DNA of 64,000 nucleotides from Sweltsa coloradensis. Lineage: Eukaryota > Arthropoda > Insecta > Plecoptera > Chloroperlidae. Below the pieces are notes generated by a model that saw nothing but the letters and a program-made list of their open reading frames with translations, made no database searches and had not been told where the DNA came from. The stretch spans positions 372,001 through 436,000 of the forward strand of contig JAMZAV010000310.1 in NCBI GenBank assembly GCA_024449915.1, written 5' to 3'. Positions 50,801 to 62,680 of this stretch are shown in pieces (position 1 is the first letter of the stretch; each line of letters begins with the position of its first letter). Made by a program: the position numbers and the translations under genes.

Positions 50801-53800
50801 TGGCGGGAAAAAAGGGGTCATACGTCACCAGCCTTCATGATACCAATCAACCAATCTTGTAACGATATATCAAGTTTCTCGCTTTCGGAGATTATCTTGG
50901 CTGTAGAAGCATATTTTGACATCTAGTTTGTTCTAATATGCTTAGTATTTTATTTTATATATTTAGTGAATCTCAACGTAAGCTTTAACCGTATTTTAAT
51001 TGATAATAAGTATAAAACGCAATGTTGATTATAAAACTTGGAAAAGGACATCAACTGTTGTTCATAGTTGGCCATTGTTGTAAGAACCAAAGACTTTGGT
51101 AAAAGGAGGGAATTTTGTTGTTTATCTAGGCGGCCGTGTTCGTCATGAAGGCCGGTGACGTAGGCAGCCGTTTCAAAATAAATGTGCGGGAAATTTAAAA
51201 GGTCAAACTTTGACCCTCAATAGATATTGAACGATTAACTTTAAAAACCTGAAATTAACGTTTATATCATTTTTAGACGATTATCTATATATTGCACATA
51301 CTTTTACCGATATCTGGAACTTATGCAAATTCCCAATTCCCAATTAATTGTCTTACCACAGGGTTAACACAAATCAGTGTATTTGTAACACACACTTAAA
51401 GTCTGCAATTGCAATAGTAGTGATTTTTTCTGGAACTCTTCCTGAGCCAGTTTTTATCAGATTGTTATCAGACTTTGCACATAGCTTATGGTCATGTATA
51501 TACAGTATTCTATAGTGACACAGTTTTTTTTAAACAATTACAAAAAACTAAATAATGAAATAGATTTTTTGTATTTTGTATTTTTGTAAAACAATCAAAA
51601 TTAATAAAATTTCGGAATTTATTTGTGCGTAATGCTTAACAATGTTAAGTAATCTTTTACTATAGAAGAGTGACCATATCCTTTCTTGACAATTATGCAA
51701 AATTGCATATCGATTGGATGATAACTGGAAGCAGGAATAGTTCCCAAAAATGTTTCAAATAGTGTAGTTGGCTCTTAATATAGTATAAATGTGCATTGTA
51801 TTGAATGCTCAACTAAACTAAACTAGGTATAATCAGGGGGGGGGACACAGAGCGCGGGGAGTTTGGGGTCTGGGGCGGAGGCCCTTTCGCCAAAGGCAAG
51901 AACATTTTTCACTATGCTATAGTGGTCCCAACGAAAGAATGCAGCTGGCTCGAAATTGTTTTCCCAACGTAACAACTTTGTCAATTCTATTCACCCTAGC
52001 TCAGCGTGGATCTTGCACACGGAGGAACTCTGTGATCTAGCAGAGATAATTTTTGCTTGCGTTGGTAAAATATATTTCTCTTTCATACACAAAGGCGACA
52101 TTCCATTTACCGCGCATTCATTCTACCCCCACCACTACCAAGCATCTGCATTCTTTTGTTGGAGCAAGTATAGTTATTTTGTTATATATTTACTCAGAAA
52201 CAGCATCCAAAACTCTAAGGATGACCATTTGTTTATTTTATGAAGAGTATGTTTCTTAGTCAATTTTGAAGAATAACATTTCAATTCGACTACCATATCA
52301 TTGAGGTACCACATTTGCATAAAAGCAAGTATTGTTGCACAATGACAGAGATAGTTTTGAAATAACTTCAATGAATAGCTCAAAACCTAGAACAAAACAT
52401 TCTGCACTTAAATTCTAAAAATGTTTCAACTTTCACGGTCACAGAAACTATATTCACGATTTCTAAACTAAAAATGTTTACTCAAGTATGGAAGTGATGT
52501 GGCCTGTTTTTGGAAATTGCAATGACAAAGCATGTTTGTTTGGTGTTTTGAATAATTGTACTGTACTGAACCCCCCCCCCCCCTTACATCCCATTCTCTT
52601 TCAAATTGCTGTGTATTTTTTTATCTTTTCTCTCATATTTTTTCCTCGATAATTTCAGCATTATTTGCCCCCCTCCCCCCTGAGGCTACGTGAGCGCCAC
52701 TGCAAAGTGCTAGTTTTCACTTAAAAGTAAAAACTATGATTTTCAAGTTCTAATTTATTTTATTTTACATGTAGTAAAATTTTTTTATACACATATTTAT
52801 TCAGATGATATTTGTTCAACCTTGATGACATAATTTCAAAATAAATAAAAATTGAAAAACTTCATACATAAGTTTTTGAAAGTGGCCAAAAAATAGATGC
52901 TACAAAACGCTATAAAATGACACCTAAAATCCTATAGGCTATACACATATCTCTACTCATGATATGTCTATATGCAAGTGTTTATTAGGCATATGTGCAA
53001 ATTTCATTATAATTGCTTTGTCTATTGCCAGTTTAATTCAAGGTTAGAGTAATTAATTGGTTGTTTGATAGAAATAATCAAGTAGTATGCTAAGAGAAGA
53101 ATTTAGCTTCCATTGAGAATATAAAAAAGTGTAATTTATCAATTATCGAACTAAGCAAGTCATAGACATAGGCCTAATGGAGTGTAAAGAATAACAATTT
53201 ATTTTCCACCTTCAATGTCTTCCAGTTCGCAGATGGGCCCATTCACTCGGCATCAACCACTCACCCTCTTTAGAAACCTAATTAACCACGCCCTCCCCTA
53301 AATGCTATCTGAACCAGTGAACTATTTACCCCCAAAAATAATTTTTTTACCATGTACCGTAACCTCTAGCATAATATTACACTAAAATTACCGTTTAAAA
53401 ACTTATTCTTGTTACTGCAATTTTATGCAAATTTTGCAAGTTTTTTATCTTGAAATTTTTTAAAATTGGCGTTTTGGGGAATTTCTAAAATCAGCTTTAT
53501 TCTGCTTAATTTGTTTCCACGTAGATACTAGAGCATCATACCAATCTAAAACCGCCCATTACAACGTTGTGTCTTGAAACTGTGCACAAATATAGCCTAC
53601 ACACCAACGTACAAAAATATGCATTCCAAAATCACACCCTGTCTTGGGATTCAGTATATTTTGACCAAACCACTAAATTACAAAACAAAATATATATTTA
53701 ATTTACAGAAAAGGCTGTTGAGTACGTCAATAATGGCCATTATTTTTTGGGATTGAAATCCTCCAAGGTCACAAGGCATTAAAAAAGAAAAATCATGTGT

Positions 53801-56800
53801 AAAGTTGAAAAAATATGGTCTACTAGTTACTTTTTTTTTTTTTTCTATATTATTTATAATTTAATAATATTTAGCCTACTATCATTAAATTGCTATTAAC
53901 TGACTTTGTAAACTGAATAGTATAGTTTAGTATAGTATAGCATAGTTTCACGACTTTTATTTTTTGGATGAGCGAAGCGAAGACTTCAATTTCACCGACC
54001 CCCCAAAAAATTTAGCTCGGGTGTTTTTTTTTTTTTTTTTCTGTCTGTTTGTTTGCTCTCTACCGGGCAAACGGCATATGCGATCTTGATGAAAATTTGA
54101 CAGGACCTTCGAAATCTCTGAACTTAGACTTGCTACGTTTTTGGGTACAATCGAAGAAATATTTCTCATGAATATCGTACTTTTACGATTTTTTTTCGAT
54201 TTTTAGTGCGATATTTTCGTGACATTTGGGCCGATTCTGACCAAACGGGTGGGGCTACAACGTTTATATTTCACATGGACATTAAGGTAATGGTGATGTA
54301 TTGCTTTCTGAAAGAAAAAGTTGAAAAAGTTAGCCAGAATCTATAGAAATAAAGCTTTTAATATAAGTTTTTTGATTTTTTGTGCGATATTTTCGTGCTA
54401 TTTGGGCCAATTCTGAACAAACGGGTGGGGCTAAAACGTTCATATTATACATGGACATTAAGGTTATGGTGATTTAGTACCTTTTGAAAAAAAAAGTTGA
54501 AAAAGTTAGCCAGAATCCATAGAAATAAAGCTTTTAATATAAGTTTTTTACGGTAAATAATACCAATTGACAAGAAACAATAGAAACTTGACAACAATCA
54601 CCTACAATGCGTAAGCAGCAAAACAAAGCACTTGCAAAAGTAAAGATATCCCACGCAAACTAAAAACTTTAAAAAGCTCATCCATCAACGCGGCGGGACT
54701 TTAGCGTTTTCCTAGTAATTACAATCATAAATCTACTTTCCACATACCTTTCAAACCAAGGGTCAAGATCATTACTTGTATGTCCTGTGTATACAATGAA
54801 AATCATGGAAATAAAGCTTTCAATCAAAAATTAAAATAAATAGATTGTCCCCATGGTATTTCTTATGGGAGATTTTTGAGCTAAAAAATTACCGTGTTTG
54901 ACAATTTTTTTGTTACTTTCTAAATTCATAACTAGTTAGTCTGAATGATTTTTTTTTAGTTTAGCGGGTGAATGGGCTTATCCCTTTAAAGAACCACTAG
55001 CTACAATATCCCTAGCCAAGTCATTCCACTCCCTAAAAGTTGTTTCCAACGAAAATACTTGACCAAATCTCTTCTTACCACATTCTGCTGGAACTTCCAA
55101 TGGATGATCTCCCTTGCCCTGCCCTTATAAAGCCAGGATCTAATTTATTTTTGCCATGGTGACATTAAAACATGTACTTCGAAACCCTGTGATACCACCC
55201 TGTCGTCTCGATTTGTTGGTGTTAAATTAGGCTGCCCGTCAACGTCAGAAGGGACGACTCCAAGATGATGCCCGCCAGGCTCGTCACAAATTGGCCAAGA
55301 ACATTTTAAAACACACAGCTGTGAAGAAGGCTCTTGGCACAGAAGCGACCCAGCACCAGCTTAACATGGCAAAACAGCGTTCGGAGGTTGACATGTTCGA
55401 ACTTCCTCCCAAGGAGATAGCGTTAGATGGAGAAGAAAGCGAAGGGTAAGGAATGCGAATACATATCCATTAAACAAATGGTTTGTTAGAATAGCATTGC
55501 TAAAAGCTAAAATTAATCTTTGCTTGTGCATTATTGTTAGTACGGTAAATTGTAATGTGGTGGTTTGCATACATCATTAAAGTAACACATTTTGTAATTT
55601 GTTTATTTGATATTTGATTTGATTTGATGTTCAGTTGATACATGGTATTGAGATAGACATTGGCAGTTTGATATTTTGTATTTATTTACATAATAGTATT
55701 GTAGTTAATAACAATAAAAACTTTCAAACTTAAAAGAAAAACTGCTGTTAGTGTCCCTTAAAATATGAGCCTCAGTAGTTGCTTTTTTAGGGGGGGGGGA
55801 TTAAACCCCCTAACCCCTCCACTCCTAGTTATGCCACTGTTGGCAAGGCAATAATGTCCATACAAACCTTTTTACCACATACACCACTGCATGTGCTCCT
55901 TAAAATCTTATTTGGATACCAAGAAACTTTTCAACTTGAATCATTGACATTTTTGCATGTTTATTATCAATATATTTACCCCATTACTTGGGTCCCACCC
56001 TAATAGGCTATGTATTTAATTTCTTGGCATGCAAAGTTAAACAAAAATATGCTCACACCTTATTTTTTGTCATTTTTTGGACATTCTCTATAGTGTATGC
56101 ATGTATACTAATTTATTATTTTGATAAATCAATCCATAGCATTTGTTTATGTTAATAATTCTCCCCTTATACTATTTGAACTGTTATCATTCTGCAAAGA
56201 GGACTGATCCACTGAATTTCATATTTCCTGCCTGCTCTTTTTCCATAATCTTGTTCTCCTAGAACTCATCCCCAAAATTTAACTTTCTAAAATAAAACTT
56301 ATAGAACTCCCGTAGGTCATGATTGAAGTGGCCACACATGTGTGTATACATACTACCGTACTTGATGCCTACAAAGACACATGGTACACAACACATACAC
56401 TAGACTTACTAAGTAGATATAGGTGGAACCAGATAAGCTGGCGGCCGTCAAGGTCAAGCGAGAGCACGGACGCCAACGTTGACAATTTATACACAACTGG
56501 CATTAGGTAGAGCCTACCACATTTGGTCATGTTATCGTGATATGTTATCACATAAATCAACATTTTATAAGCTGTGAATAAAGTAGTTCGTCCCACAGCG
56601 TCAGTATTTTAGCGAAATAATGATTGAAAGTAATCACAATTACGAAAGTGTTTTTTTTGCCTTGTTGGTAATGGTGTGTCCAAAGTTCCAGCTGTTTATA
56701 ATGCCAACCTTGCCAGATGTGATGTCAATGTTTAGGAGCATCAAAATGTCTTGATTTTATTTGTACACTTCTTAAATACCATATTTTAGGATATATTGGA

Positions 56801-57956
56801 CAAAGCTTGGCTTTAAAATAGTTGTGTTTTTCTCCAAAAGCAGTTTTAGAGACCGTTATTTTATTTACTTTTTGCCAATCCTGTGGCCATAGTGCGTGGA
56901 CGACAGTGCTGCGATCCCTCGGAGACCGCCACCTTATCTGGTTCCACCTATAGTAGGCTCTATTTGTGAACTAGACTAGAAGTAGAGGCATTTGTAAATG
57001 TTTTTTTATGTTTTTGAAAATTTTGTTTAAAAAAATGTGGTAAGCCTAGTGGTGATATAGGTCTATATGGTTTTATTTATTTATTTTCCACACTCCTCTC
57101 ATTCCAAACGGTTAAATGTACTCACAAAATGCATCTCTAATCATCTAATGCTCATATGTACGTATGAGATTAGCAGTGGCGTTTCGTGCCTTCAAAGTCA
57201 GGTGGGGCAAGTAGTAGATTTAATTCATGTTCTTCACACAAATGTTATTGATAAATGCTAAAGCATTAATATAGAAAGTATGAATAATAATTATTATTAA
57301 GAGAATAAATATAAAGACAGAAATATAATGAATTCAAAAGTCGTAAAAGTACTAAGTTGTTCGAAATAACTTGTTTGAATTTAAATCAGATAAAACATTT
57401 GAGTCCACATGTAAAATACCTAGATGCAGAAAACCGTTCCAATTCCTACATTTAGTTACATTTTTGCCATGCTGTCGATTACGCAAAGTATTTGCGTCGA
57501 ATTTGTCCGCCCGTCAGTGTTTTACACAGGATGGGGCTAGGTCCGATTTGCCCCTCTTAGTACCGTACGCGGCGCGAACCGCTCGGTGTGGGCGGAACTA
57601 CACCTGCATGCTGAGGCATAGGGCGACTAGGGCTAGCCAGCGCTAGCCCCACGTGAAGCTATCGTAGGAACGCTTCACGTGGATGTGGCGGCCGGTGCTG
57701 CAATATTTTTTTAACTACTCTTGACTCGAATTCTATTGGTGGCATGGAAATTGAATACGATTGTAATTAAATAAATAATTCAAGCGATGTTTGATTATTT
57801 GTGTTGTGCAAGAAATTGTGGCCCCTATGCAGGAAACGGCCCTGGAGATTAGTGGTTTCATTGCACAGATACCACCTTGTGAGCACTCCTTTAGCCATTG
57901 ATTAAAAACAAGGGATACATCTTTGAAAATTAAGAGAATTTACAACAATATAGGCC

Positions 57957-58024
<68 letters not shown>

Positions 58025-59905
58025 GTAGGCAACAAAACAAAGCACTTGCAAAAGTAAAGATATCCCACGCAAACTAAAAACTTTAAAAAGCTCATCCATC
58101 AACGCGGCGGGACTTTAGCGTTTTCCTAGTAATAATAATTTGGTCTTTATTGGCAAAGTTAAGCTTTTTGCTTTTTTACAACTTACACAATACTCTACCA
58201 TTATAGTATATTTCAGATGACACTACACATGTTACTACATACTACATGTTTATTTATATTTACATATTTTTAATTACTAGTTTCTAATATTAAATTCGAT
58301 AATTTATATAGCAGGTGCGACATGTGAAAAATGTGCGCATTTAATTTGGCCTACTATTGATGTAGGATAAGGCCTACTGTAAGATATGCTATAGTAGGTA
58401 TATACTATGATATGTTAAAAGTAAATGTTAAAAGTAACAGTTTAAAATAGAAATTGATATGTAACCTATAACTAGGTACAGACGAAAACTAAAAGTAACT
58501 AAATGTAACTAACTAACTATAGGCCTAGGCCTGAAAATAGAAGCATTTTCATGAAAATTGGTTATGTGATTTTTCTATGCTCTTTGATTCCAATAATAGT
58601 AATTTCATGTGTGTGTGATTGATTAGCCATTTTTTTAATTTGTTGTTTTTGTTGGAGCTGGTATTTCATTAAAAAGTACCCAAGTTATCTGTAAATTAGA
58701 GTGAAAGTTGTTAAAAAGTAGAAATAATGGTGTTTTTTATAAAGGCATAGCCTATAGTAGTAAAATTGGACTTAATTAAGCATTTGGGGGTTTATTTTGG
58801 TTTCAGATTCAGATTCAGATTTTTATTTACCAACTAGACAGGTACATGCATCGTCAATAAATAAATATATGTGGTACAATATGTCACATTAAACCAAAAT
58901 TACACAACAATAACATATAAGCAATGTATACAAAACACTCACTCGCCGATTGCGTCGGGGCCTACAGGGTTGGCTTAGTCGCTTTGATTTAAAGTCCCCC
59001 ACTGAAATCATTATATAACTGAGTGGGTAGACTCTAAATACAATTTATTTATTTATTTATTTATTTATACACCTACTTAAAACAATAAAACGCTTTTAAA
59101 ACCAGATGTAAGGTTAGGTTCAACTTCCATTAGCACTTATCCATCAATATCTCAGTTCTCGATGAGTCACTAGGTCAACAACACTTCCTTTGGTCTTAAA
59201 ATTGAAAATATTCTTGAAGAGAATAGTAACTTTTACAACACAAATGTAATTTTAGTTCTTGTTTGATGCTCTTAATTTGTGTTGGAAGTTTATTGTATAT
59301 ACGTAGTGAGACAGATATTGTGGCCCTTTTGCATACAGTGTTGTTTTATGATGGGGTACATGGAGACTATTTTGGGAGCTAGTAGGATAGCTCTGTACCA
59401 GAGAGTTTTTTAAAAAAGGTTTCTGATTGTTGTGCACAAAGAGCACTGCAGTTAGTATGAGTGAGCATGTGACCGTTAAAATGTTAAGTTTGGGAAACAG
59501 TTTGCGGCATGATTGCCTAATGGATGTCCCCGAAAGTATTCAAATGGCCCGTTTTTGTAGAATGAAAACGCGAAGTGCACTAGCGTGCAAGTGTGCACTT
59601 ATTGCGATTTTGTGGTATTATTTGGGGTTTATTGTTTTGGGGAAAAATGCCTCTCCTACCATAATAAGAAAAAGAAATACTTATTTTAGTTATTTTTCAT
59701 CACCAGTTCGGAAATTGATGACCTGTTATCTACAACGGATGACTCGCTCTCCCCAGAGAAGCAGTGGAATATAGACCTTCATTCTGTGGACGTTAACTGT
59801 GAAGCTTTTAAGTCGCTGCCAGCGGACGTTCGCCACGATATTCTTACGGATCTGAAAGAGACTCGGAAACAAAGTTCCTGGGGGCGCTTACATGAGATGC
59901 CAGAG
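44763..59905 (+). CDS. ERCC5: ERCC5/XPG endonuclease, N-terminal part (4 exons, 3'-partial)
   Basis: XPG is the structure-specific nuclease that makes the 3' incision in nucleotide excision repair and stabilises TFIIH. Exons 44763-44850, 45593-45768, 55231-55445 and 59707-59905 join in phase to 226 codons. The first two encode the XPG N domain: [26 protein letters not shown] with the metal-binding Asp, [15 protein letters not shown] and [15 protein letters not shown] with the second Asp. The last two encode the start of the spacer, ending [16 protein letters not shown] and LHEMPE, which matches the conserved motif after the N domain. MGVxGLW shows the start is the true N-terminus; the R-x-P and FDGD spacing favours XPG over FEN1, EXO1 or GEN1. 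The I domain and C-terminus lie beyond 64000. The second intron (9.5 kb) and third (4.3 kb) are filled with transposons. Confidence 0.93.
45593..45768 (+). CDS. ERCC5: ERCC5 exon: XPG N domain, second part
   Basis: Acceptor gagcaag ends at 45592 (weak pyrimidine tract) and donor gtaagc follows 45768. It encodes [40 protein letters not shown] and [15 protein letters not shown]. The position of the split Asp codon confirms the splice. Confidence 0.94.
46366..46852. mobile_element. Probable hAT-like element, TTTCCGG-rich ends
   Basis: Left TAGTGATGAAAAATTTCCGG and right TTTCCGATTTACATCCCTG are loosely inverted. Multiple TTTCCGG/TTTCCA words cluster at both ends. No duplication found, so the boundaries are approximate. 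Confidence 0.5.
46940..47834. mobile_element. hAT element with perfect 8-bp TSD
   Basis: TTATTTAC is duplicated at 46932-46939 and 47835-47842. Ends TAGGGATGTCAAACGATTA and TAATCGTTGACACCCCTA are inverted with few changes; subterminal AATCGATTA repeats abound. Within the GC-richer middle an open frame (47346-47591) shows no family resemblance. It lies in ERCC5 intron 2. Confidence 0.92.
47843..53962. other. ERCC5 intron 2, middle part
   Basis: About 6 kb of AT-rich intron. It contains a Helitron-like end fragment at 48580-48653, a lone hAT-type left terminus (CAGTGGCATAGC, 48429), a lone right terminus (GCGCCACTG, near 52700), C/G runs (51836, 52570) and a short open stretch 49132-49284 that I do not recognise. 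No ERCC5 exon is missing here by phase. Confidence 0.5.
48580..48653 (+). mobile_element. Helitron-like subfamily A, 3'-end fragment
   Basis: AAGCTCATCCATCAACGCGA, then CCCGTTCGCGAAGCGGCCTAG followed by T, equals the terminal part of copies 2 and 4. The rest of the element is absent or unrecognisable. Confidence 0.7.
53963..54715 (+). mobile_element. Helitron-like subfamily A, copy 5, with internal duplication
   Basis: Starts TTGGATGAGCGAAGCGAAGA; ends GCTCATCCATCAACGCGGCG...TTAGCGTTTTCCTAG followed by T. A block of about 165 bases (GATATTTTCGTG...ACCAAACGGGTGGGGCTA... to AAAGCTTTTAATATAAGTTT) occurs twice in tandem; copy 4 has it once. Copy 6 at 58024 is a near-identical fragment of its 3' end. 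Confidence 0.82.
55231..55445 (+). CDS. ERCC5: ERCC5 exon: end of N domain and start of spacer
   Basis: Acceptor gttaaattag ends at 55230 and donor gtaagg follows 55445; phase 0 in, phase 2 out. It encodes a basic helix [20 protein letters not shown], then an acidic tail [11 protein letters not shown]. This matches the RRQRK-type segment following LLKKQT in the family. Similarity after the first 45 residues is weak. Confidence 0.85.
56418..56951. mobile_element. Element with ~25-bp inverted repeats TATAGGTGGAACCAGATAAG
   Basis: TATAGGTGGAACCAGATAAG and then -TGGCGG occurs inverted at 56925-56951. The outermost TA could be a mariner-type target duplication. The interior has no transposase frame. 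It lies in ERCC5 intron 3. Confidence 0.72.
57174..57844. mobile_element. hAT element with perfect 8-bp TSD
   Basis: GAGATTAG is duplicated at 57166-57173 and 57845-57852. The left end CAGTGGCGTTTCGTGCC and the reverse complement of the right end (CAGGGCCGTTTCCTGCA) share 13 of 17 bases. Near the centre is a short hairpin CCACGTGAAGC...GCTTCACGTGG (57649-57682). No transposase recognised. Confidence 0.85.
57957..58023. repeat. (ATA)n microsatellite
   Basis: About 21 consecutive ATA/AAT units directly abut the truncated Helitron-like fragment that follows. Confidence 0.97.
58024..58129 (+). mobile_element. Helitron-like subfamily A, 3' fragment (copy 6)
   Basis: From GGCAACAAAACAAAGCACTT to GCGTTTTCCTAG followed by T, this is almost identical to 54609-54715 of copy 5. 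It is 5'-truncated exactly at the (ATA)n tract, and AATAATAA follows its 3' end, suggesting insertion into the microsatellite. Confidence 0.8.
58936..59069 (+). repeat. SINE-like 3' segment, copy 2
   Basis: GCGTCGGGGCCTACAG to GAGTGGGTAGACTCTAAATA, then a (TTTA)n tail longer than in copy 1 (29825-29947). No tRNA-like head precedes it, so it is 5'-truncated or the head belongs to another unit. Confidence 0.7.
59707..59905 (+). CDS. ERCC5: ERCC5 exon: spacer motif [18 protein letters not shown] donor
   Basis: Acceptor catcaccag ends at 59706; it completes a Gly codon (GG|T) and ends in phase 0 at 59905. It encodes [20 protein letters not shown] and [20 protein letters not shown], then LHEMPE. 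In the family the next residue after MPE begins a new exon, and the bases after 59905 are GCAAGG, so the donor is probably GC rather than GT. Confidence 0.88.
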
Positions 59906-60151
59906 GCAAGGCCAAATGTTTTTCTCTTCTATGTTTTTTTATAATTCTCTACATCCCAAAACTGATGTTGCGTAAAACCTCAGTAACAAGACTGACTACC
60001 AGGTCCTACCACTACCAGGTTATGAAATTTCTTCTTCAATCAAAATCTCGATGCTCAGTTAATAACTTAATTTTCTTAATATGTTAGCGCATAATGACCT
60101 AACAGTTGGTGTGCCCTTAACTTAAACAAAAATCCATAAGATATTGTCAAT

Positions 60152-60420
60152 ACAGCGGTATAGCCGCAGTCGCTTAGCCGGTTCCCATTCGAACACCGAG
60201 GTTAAGCAACCTTCAGGCGAGGGCAGGGGTAGAGTGGGTGAACGCTCTGACCTGAAACACGTATACCGCTAGGTTAGAGCTGATGGAGGGTGAATGTGTG
60301 TAATGGCTTCATTTACCTCGACGTCTGTTCAGCAGTCCGGGTTAGTGGAGGAACCTAAATGACTCTCAAGGTTACACCGTCCTTTCGGCTGGGACGTAAA
60401 GCCATTGGTCCCCTTGGTAC
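60152..60420 (+). repeat. SINE-like unit with a 5S rRNA-like head
   Basis: Bases 60153-60270 are closed by a nine-pair helix (AGCGGTATA/TATACCGCT) and are about 117 nt long, the size of 5S rRNA. Inside are CCGGTTCCC, CACCGAGGTTAAGCAACCTT and GGGTAGAGTGGGTGAACGC, which resemble the loop, A-box and C-box regions of 5S genes. A further 150 bases (GTCCTTTCGGCTGGGACGTA) form a body. I do not call a functional 5S gene because the C-box is diverged. No second copy in the window. Confidence 0.6.
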
Positions 60421-60618
60421 TTTTCGAAAGCAAACATAGGCCTGATCTATTTCCTTTCTATGTGTACTAAAATCTAAATCATTTGTTACAAAGCAAAATG
60501 GGAATCATTTTGTGATGGAGTAAGTGGTGCAGTGTTCAGCAGCTGTCATCGCTTACTTACTCATTATTTTTCGATTTGTTTAGTCGGGAAACACTCCCGT
60601 AGGTGTAATTGATATTAA

Positions 60619-60646
60619 TTACTACAATTCAGAAATTTAAAAAAAA

Positions 60647-60701
<55 letters not shown>

Positions 60702-60832
60702 CAACTACAATTCAGAGCTTAAAATGTACCTGTCCTGATAGTCTAGTGGTTAAGACGCCTGTCTGGAATGCGGGAGATCCGTGGTTCGATTCCCGGTTGG
60801 GGCGGACTATTTTAATTTCTGAATTGTAGTAA
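60619..60832 (+). repeat. tRNA-like unit enclosed by inverted repeats and an (AAT)n tract
   Basis: ACTACAATTCAGAAATTTAA (60621) is inverted at about 60809-60830 (TTAATTTCTGAATTGTAGT), and ACTACAATTCAGA recurs directly near 60705. Between them are about 17 AAT units (60647-60701) and a tRNA-like 72-mer (60732-60803). The latter has a seven-pair acceptor stem (three G-U), a perfect four-pair D stem (GTCT/AGAC), a GGTTCGATTCC B box but a broken T stem. Probably a SINE or MITE with a tRNA-derived promoter rather than a working tRNA. Confidence 0.6.
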
Positions 60833-61535
60833 ACTAGGAAACGCTCAGTTGGACGCGTTGATAAGCGAGCACGTGCTATAGCTAGACCCACATTGCACAT
60901 TTTTTTAAATTTTAAAATTTGCGACGTTCGCTGTCCACAGGGCCATGTTTCCGAAATTATTATTTATTATTGCCAAGGTATTTTGGGTAAACCCGTGTGT
61001 AAATAAACCTTTACTTTGTGGATAAAATCCACCGCCATCTAGAGGACCTTGACTCCTTGGGAAAACTATTTAAACTCTTTGTTGACAAATAATAGACTGC
61101 TTCCTCGAAAGTATTTGATTACTCTAGGTGCAGTGCATTAGAAACTTCGCGCGTCTTTTCGTTGCCATGGCAACGTTACTTTTGTTATAATGTAATTTCC
61201 ATCTACACTACTTATCGGATCAAAATAAAATTAACATATTCGTGACCGGACGGACATTCTAAATGATTTGGCTATCTCAGATTTTGTCGCCGTTTTAGTT
61301 GAAAAAAAACTTTCGATCAACTTTAATGTAACTTTTAACTTTTTGAACGATTTTGCACACAAAACTAATGGCATTCAATCGAGAACAAAGCTTGCGGATG
61401 GTCAAAATTCAACTCGATCCGAGCCTCCGTTCGAACGTTATGGCGAGATATACAAAAAAAAAAAAAAAAAAAACAAAAAACAGTGACTAATTTTTCCGGC
61501 AGAGTCAAATGGAAACGCTCGCTTCGCTCGCTTAA
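60833..61535 (-). mobile_element. Helitron-like subfamily B, copy 2
   Basis: On the - strand it starts TTAAGCGAGCGAAGCGAGCG and ends GCTCGCTTATCAACGCG...GCGTTTCCTAG followed by T. It is nearly collinear with copy B1 (16014-16748), with small indels. It begins directly beside the inverted repeat at 60830. A 20-A tract lies at 61455-61473. Confidence 0.78.
61161..61174. promoter_or_regulatory. X-box-like palindrome GTTGCCATGGCAAC inside Helitron-like B2
   Basis: Identical to the site in B1 (16333-16346) in sequence and position within the element. It resembles an RFX-binding site; activity is unproven. Confidence 0.4.
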
Positions 61536-62680
61536 TAATTACTCATTATGTTTCAATGGTCATCATTAGGGCACAAATGTTTAGTGTGACAAATAGGTAG
61601 GCAAATAGTACCTTAGGCTTATAATCACCAACAAAGCGTTTTTTTTTTTTTTTTTATAAAAAAGTACTTATCAAATGCCTATGCTATTTTAGATTTCCTA
61701 ATTAAGTAATTTGATTTGTTACATTTAAAAAAGGGTGGTGTTTTCTTTTTCAACATTCCCAGTCACAGTAATGTATTCGACAACTACACCAGGATTTAAT
61801 AGTTAAGCGAGAGATAGAAAGTGAGGTGTAAAGAAATCAAATCATTCCATAATATGCTCAGCTTGATATTGTAGTAATTTCATTTTTCCCTTATTTGGTA
61901 TTTGCTCTAATCAACATTGCGCCAGGCTCGTGGGAATGGGGGAATTGAAACCCCCTTACTTTTCACGCCGACACCCCCATCAAAAGATCTATCTGTTTCA
62001 CATTTGTCATGATGCATCCACCTACTACTGTATAATTCCTCAACGTTTTGTAGCCTACCAACTGTCTCGCCACTTGTAAAGTTTGTTTGGTCTAACTGTA
62101 CCCATCATGATATAGAATTCCTTGGATGAGTTAAGTGACTCTTTGTGGCTTGTGCGACTAATACCCATATGAATTGCTATTCGCAAGGAATTCTGGAAAG
62201 TAAATTACTCCACATGGAGTTTTAAAACCTCGTTGACTAACCACAATCCGAGTTTCGAAGATTCAGCCAATCGGGTGGCTAAAAGAATTTGGAACTACAA
62301 AATATGGAAAGGGGATTCCTGAGATAATTGGCAGCAGGTTTGATAATTTCCCATTTAATATCACTTTGTATTGCTGTTTTAAAATTTAAAATCACACCTT
62401 TATTTTTTACTGAACCAGGTTTTGTGTAAATATAATTTTTGATACCTAGAAAACTCATGGGGGGTTAAATTATTAAAGAAATTTCCCTTCAGCTATGAAT
62501 CAGTATAAAAAATTATAAAATATACTTTGTAAACGTTACTATTCTTGAAGAGTATCCATCTTGGTGAAAATTCCGAGAAAATAATATTTTGAGAAAATAA
62601 TATTTTGTGGCTGTAAAGCTTTTATAGTAGTTGTTCCATGAAGTTACTCAACTATCTAACTATTAGTAAAATAATACTAA

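Noticed and set aside
51834..52706. hAT element between CAGGGGGG and GCGCCACTG
   Set aside because: Flanking octamers do not match and the ends may belong to different elements.
60732..60803. Functional tRNA gene
   Set aside because: Acceptor, D and anticodon stems pair, but the T stem has two mismatches and a GGA anticodon would need a long variable arm; repeat context favours a SINE.
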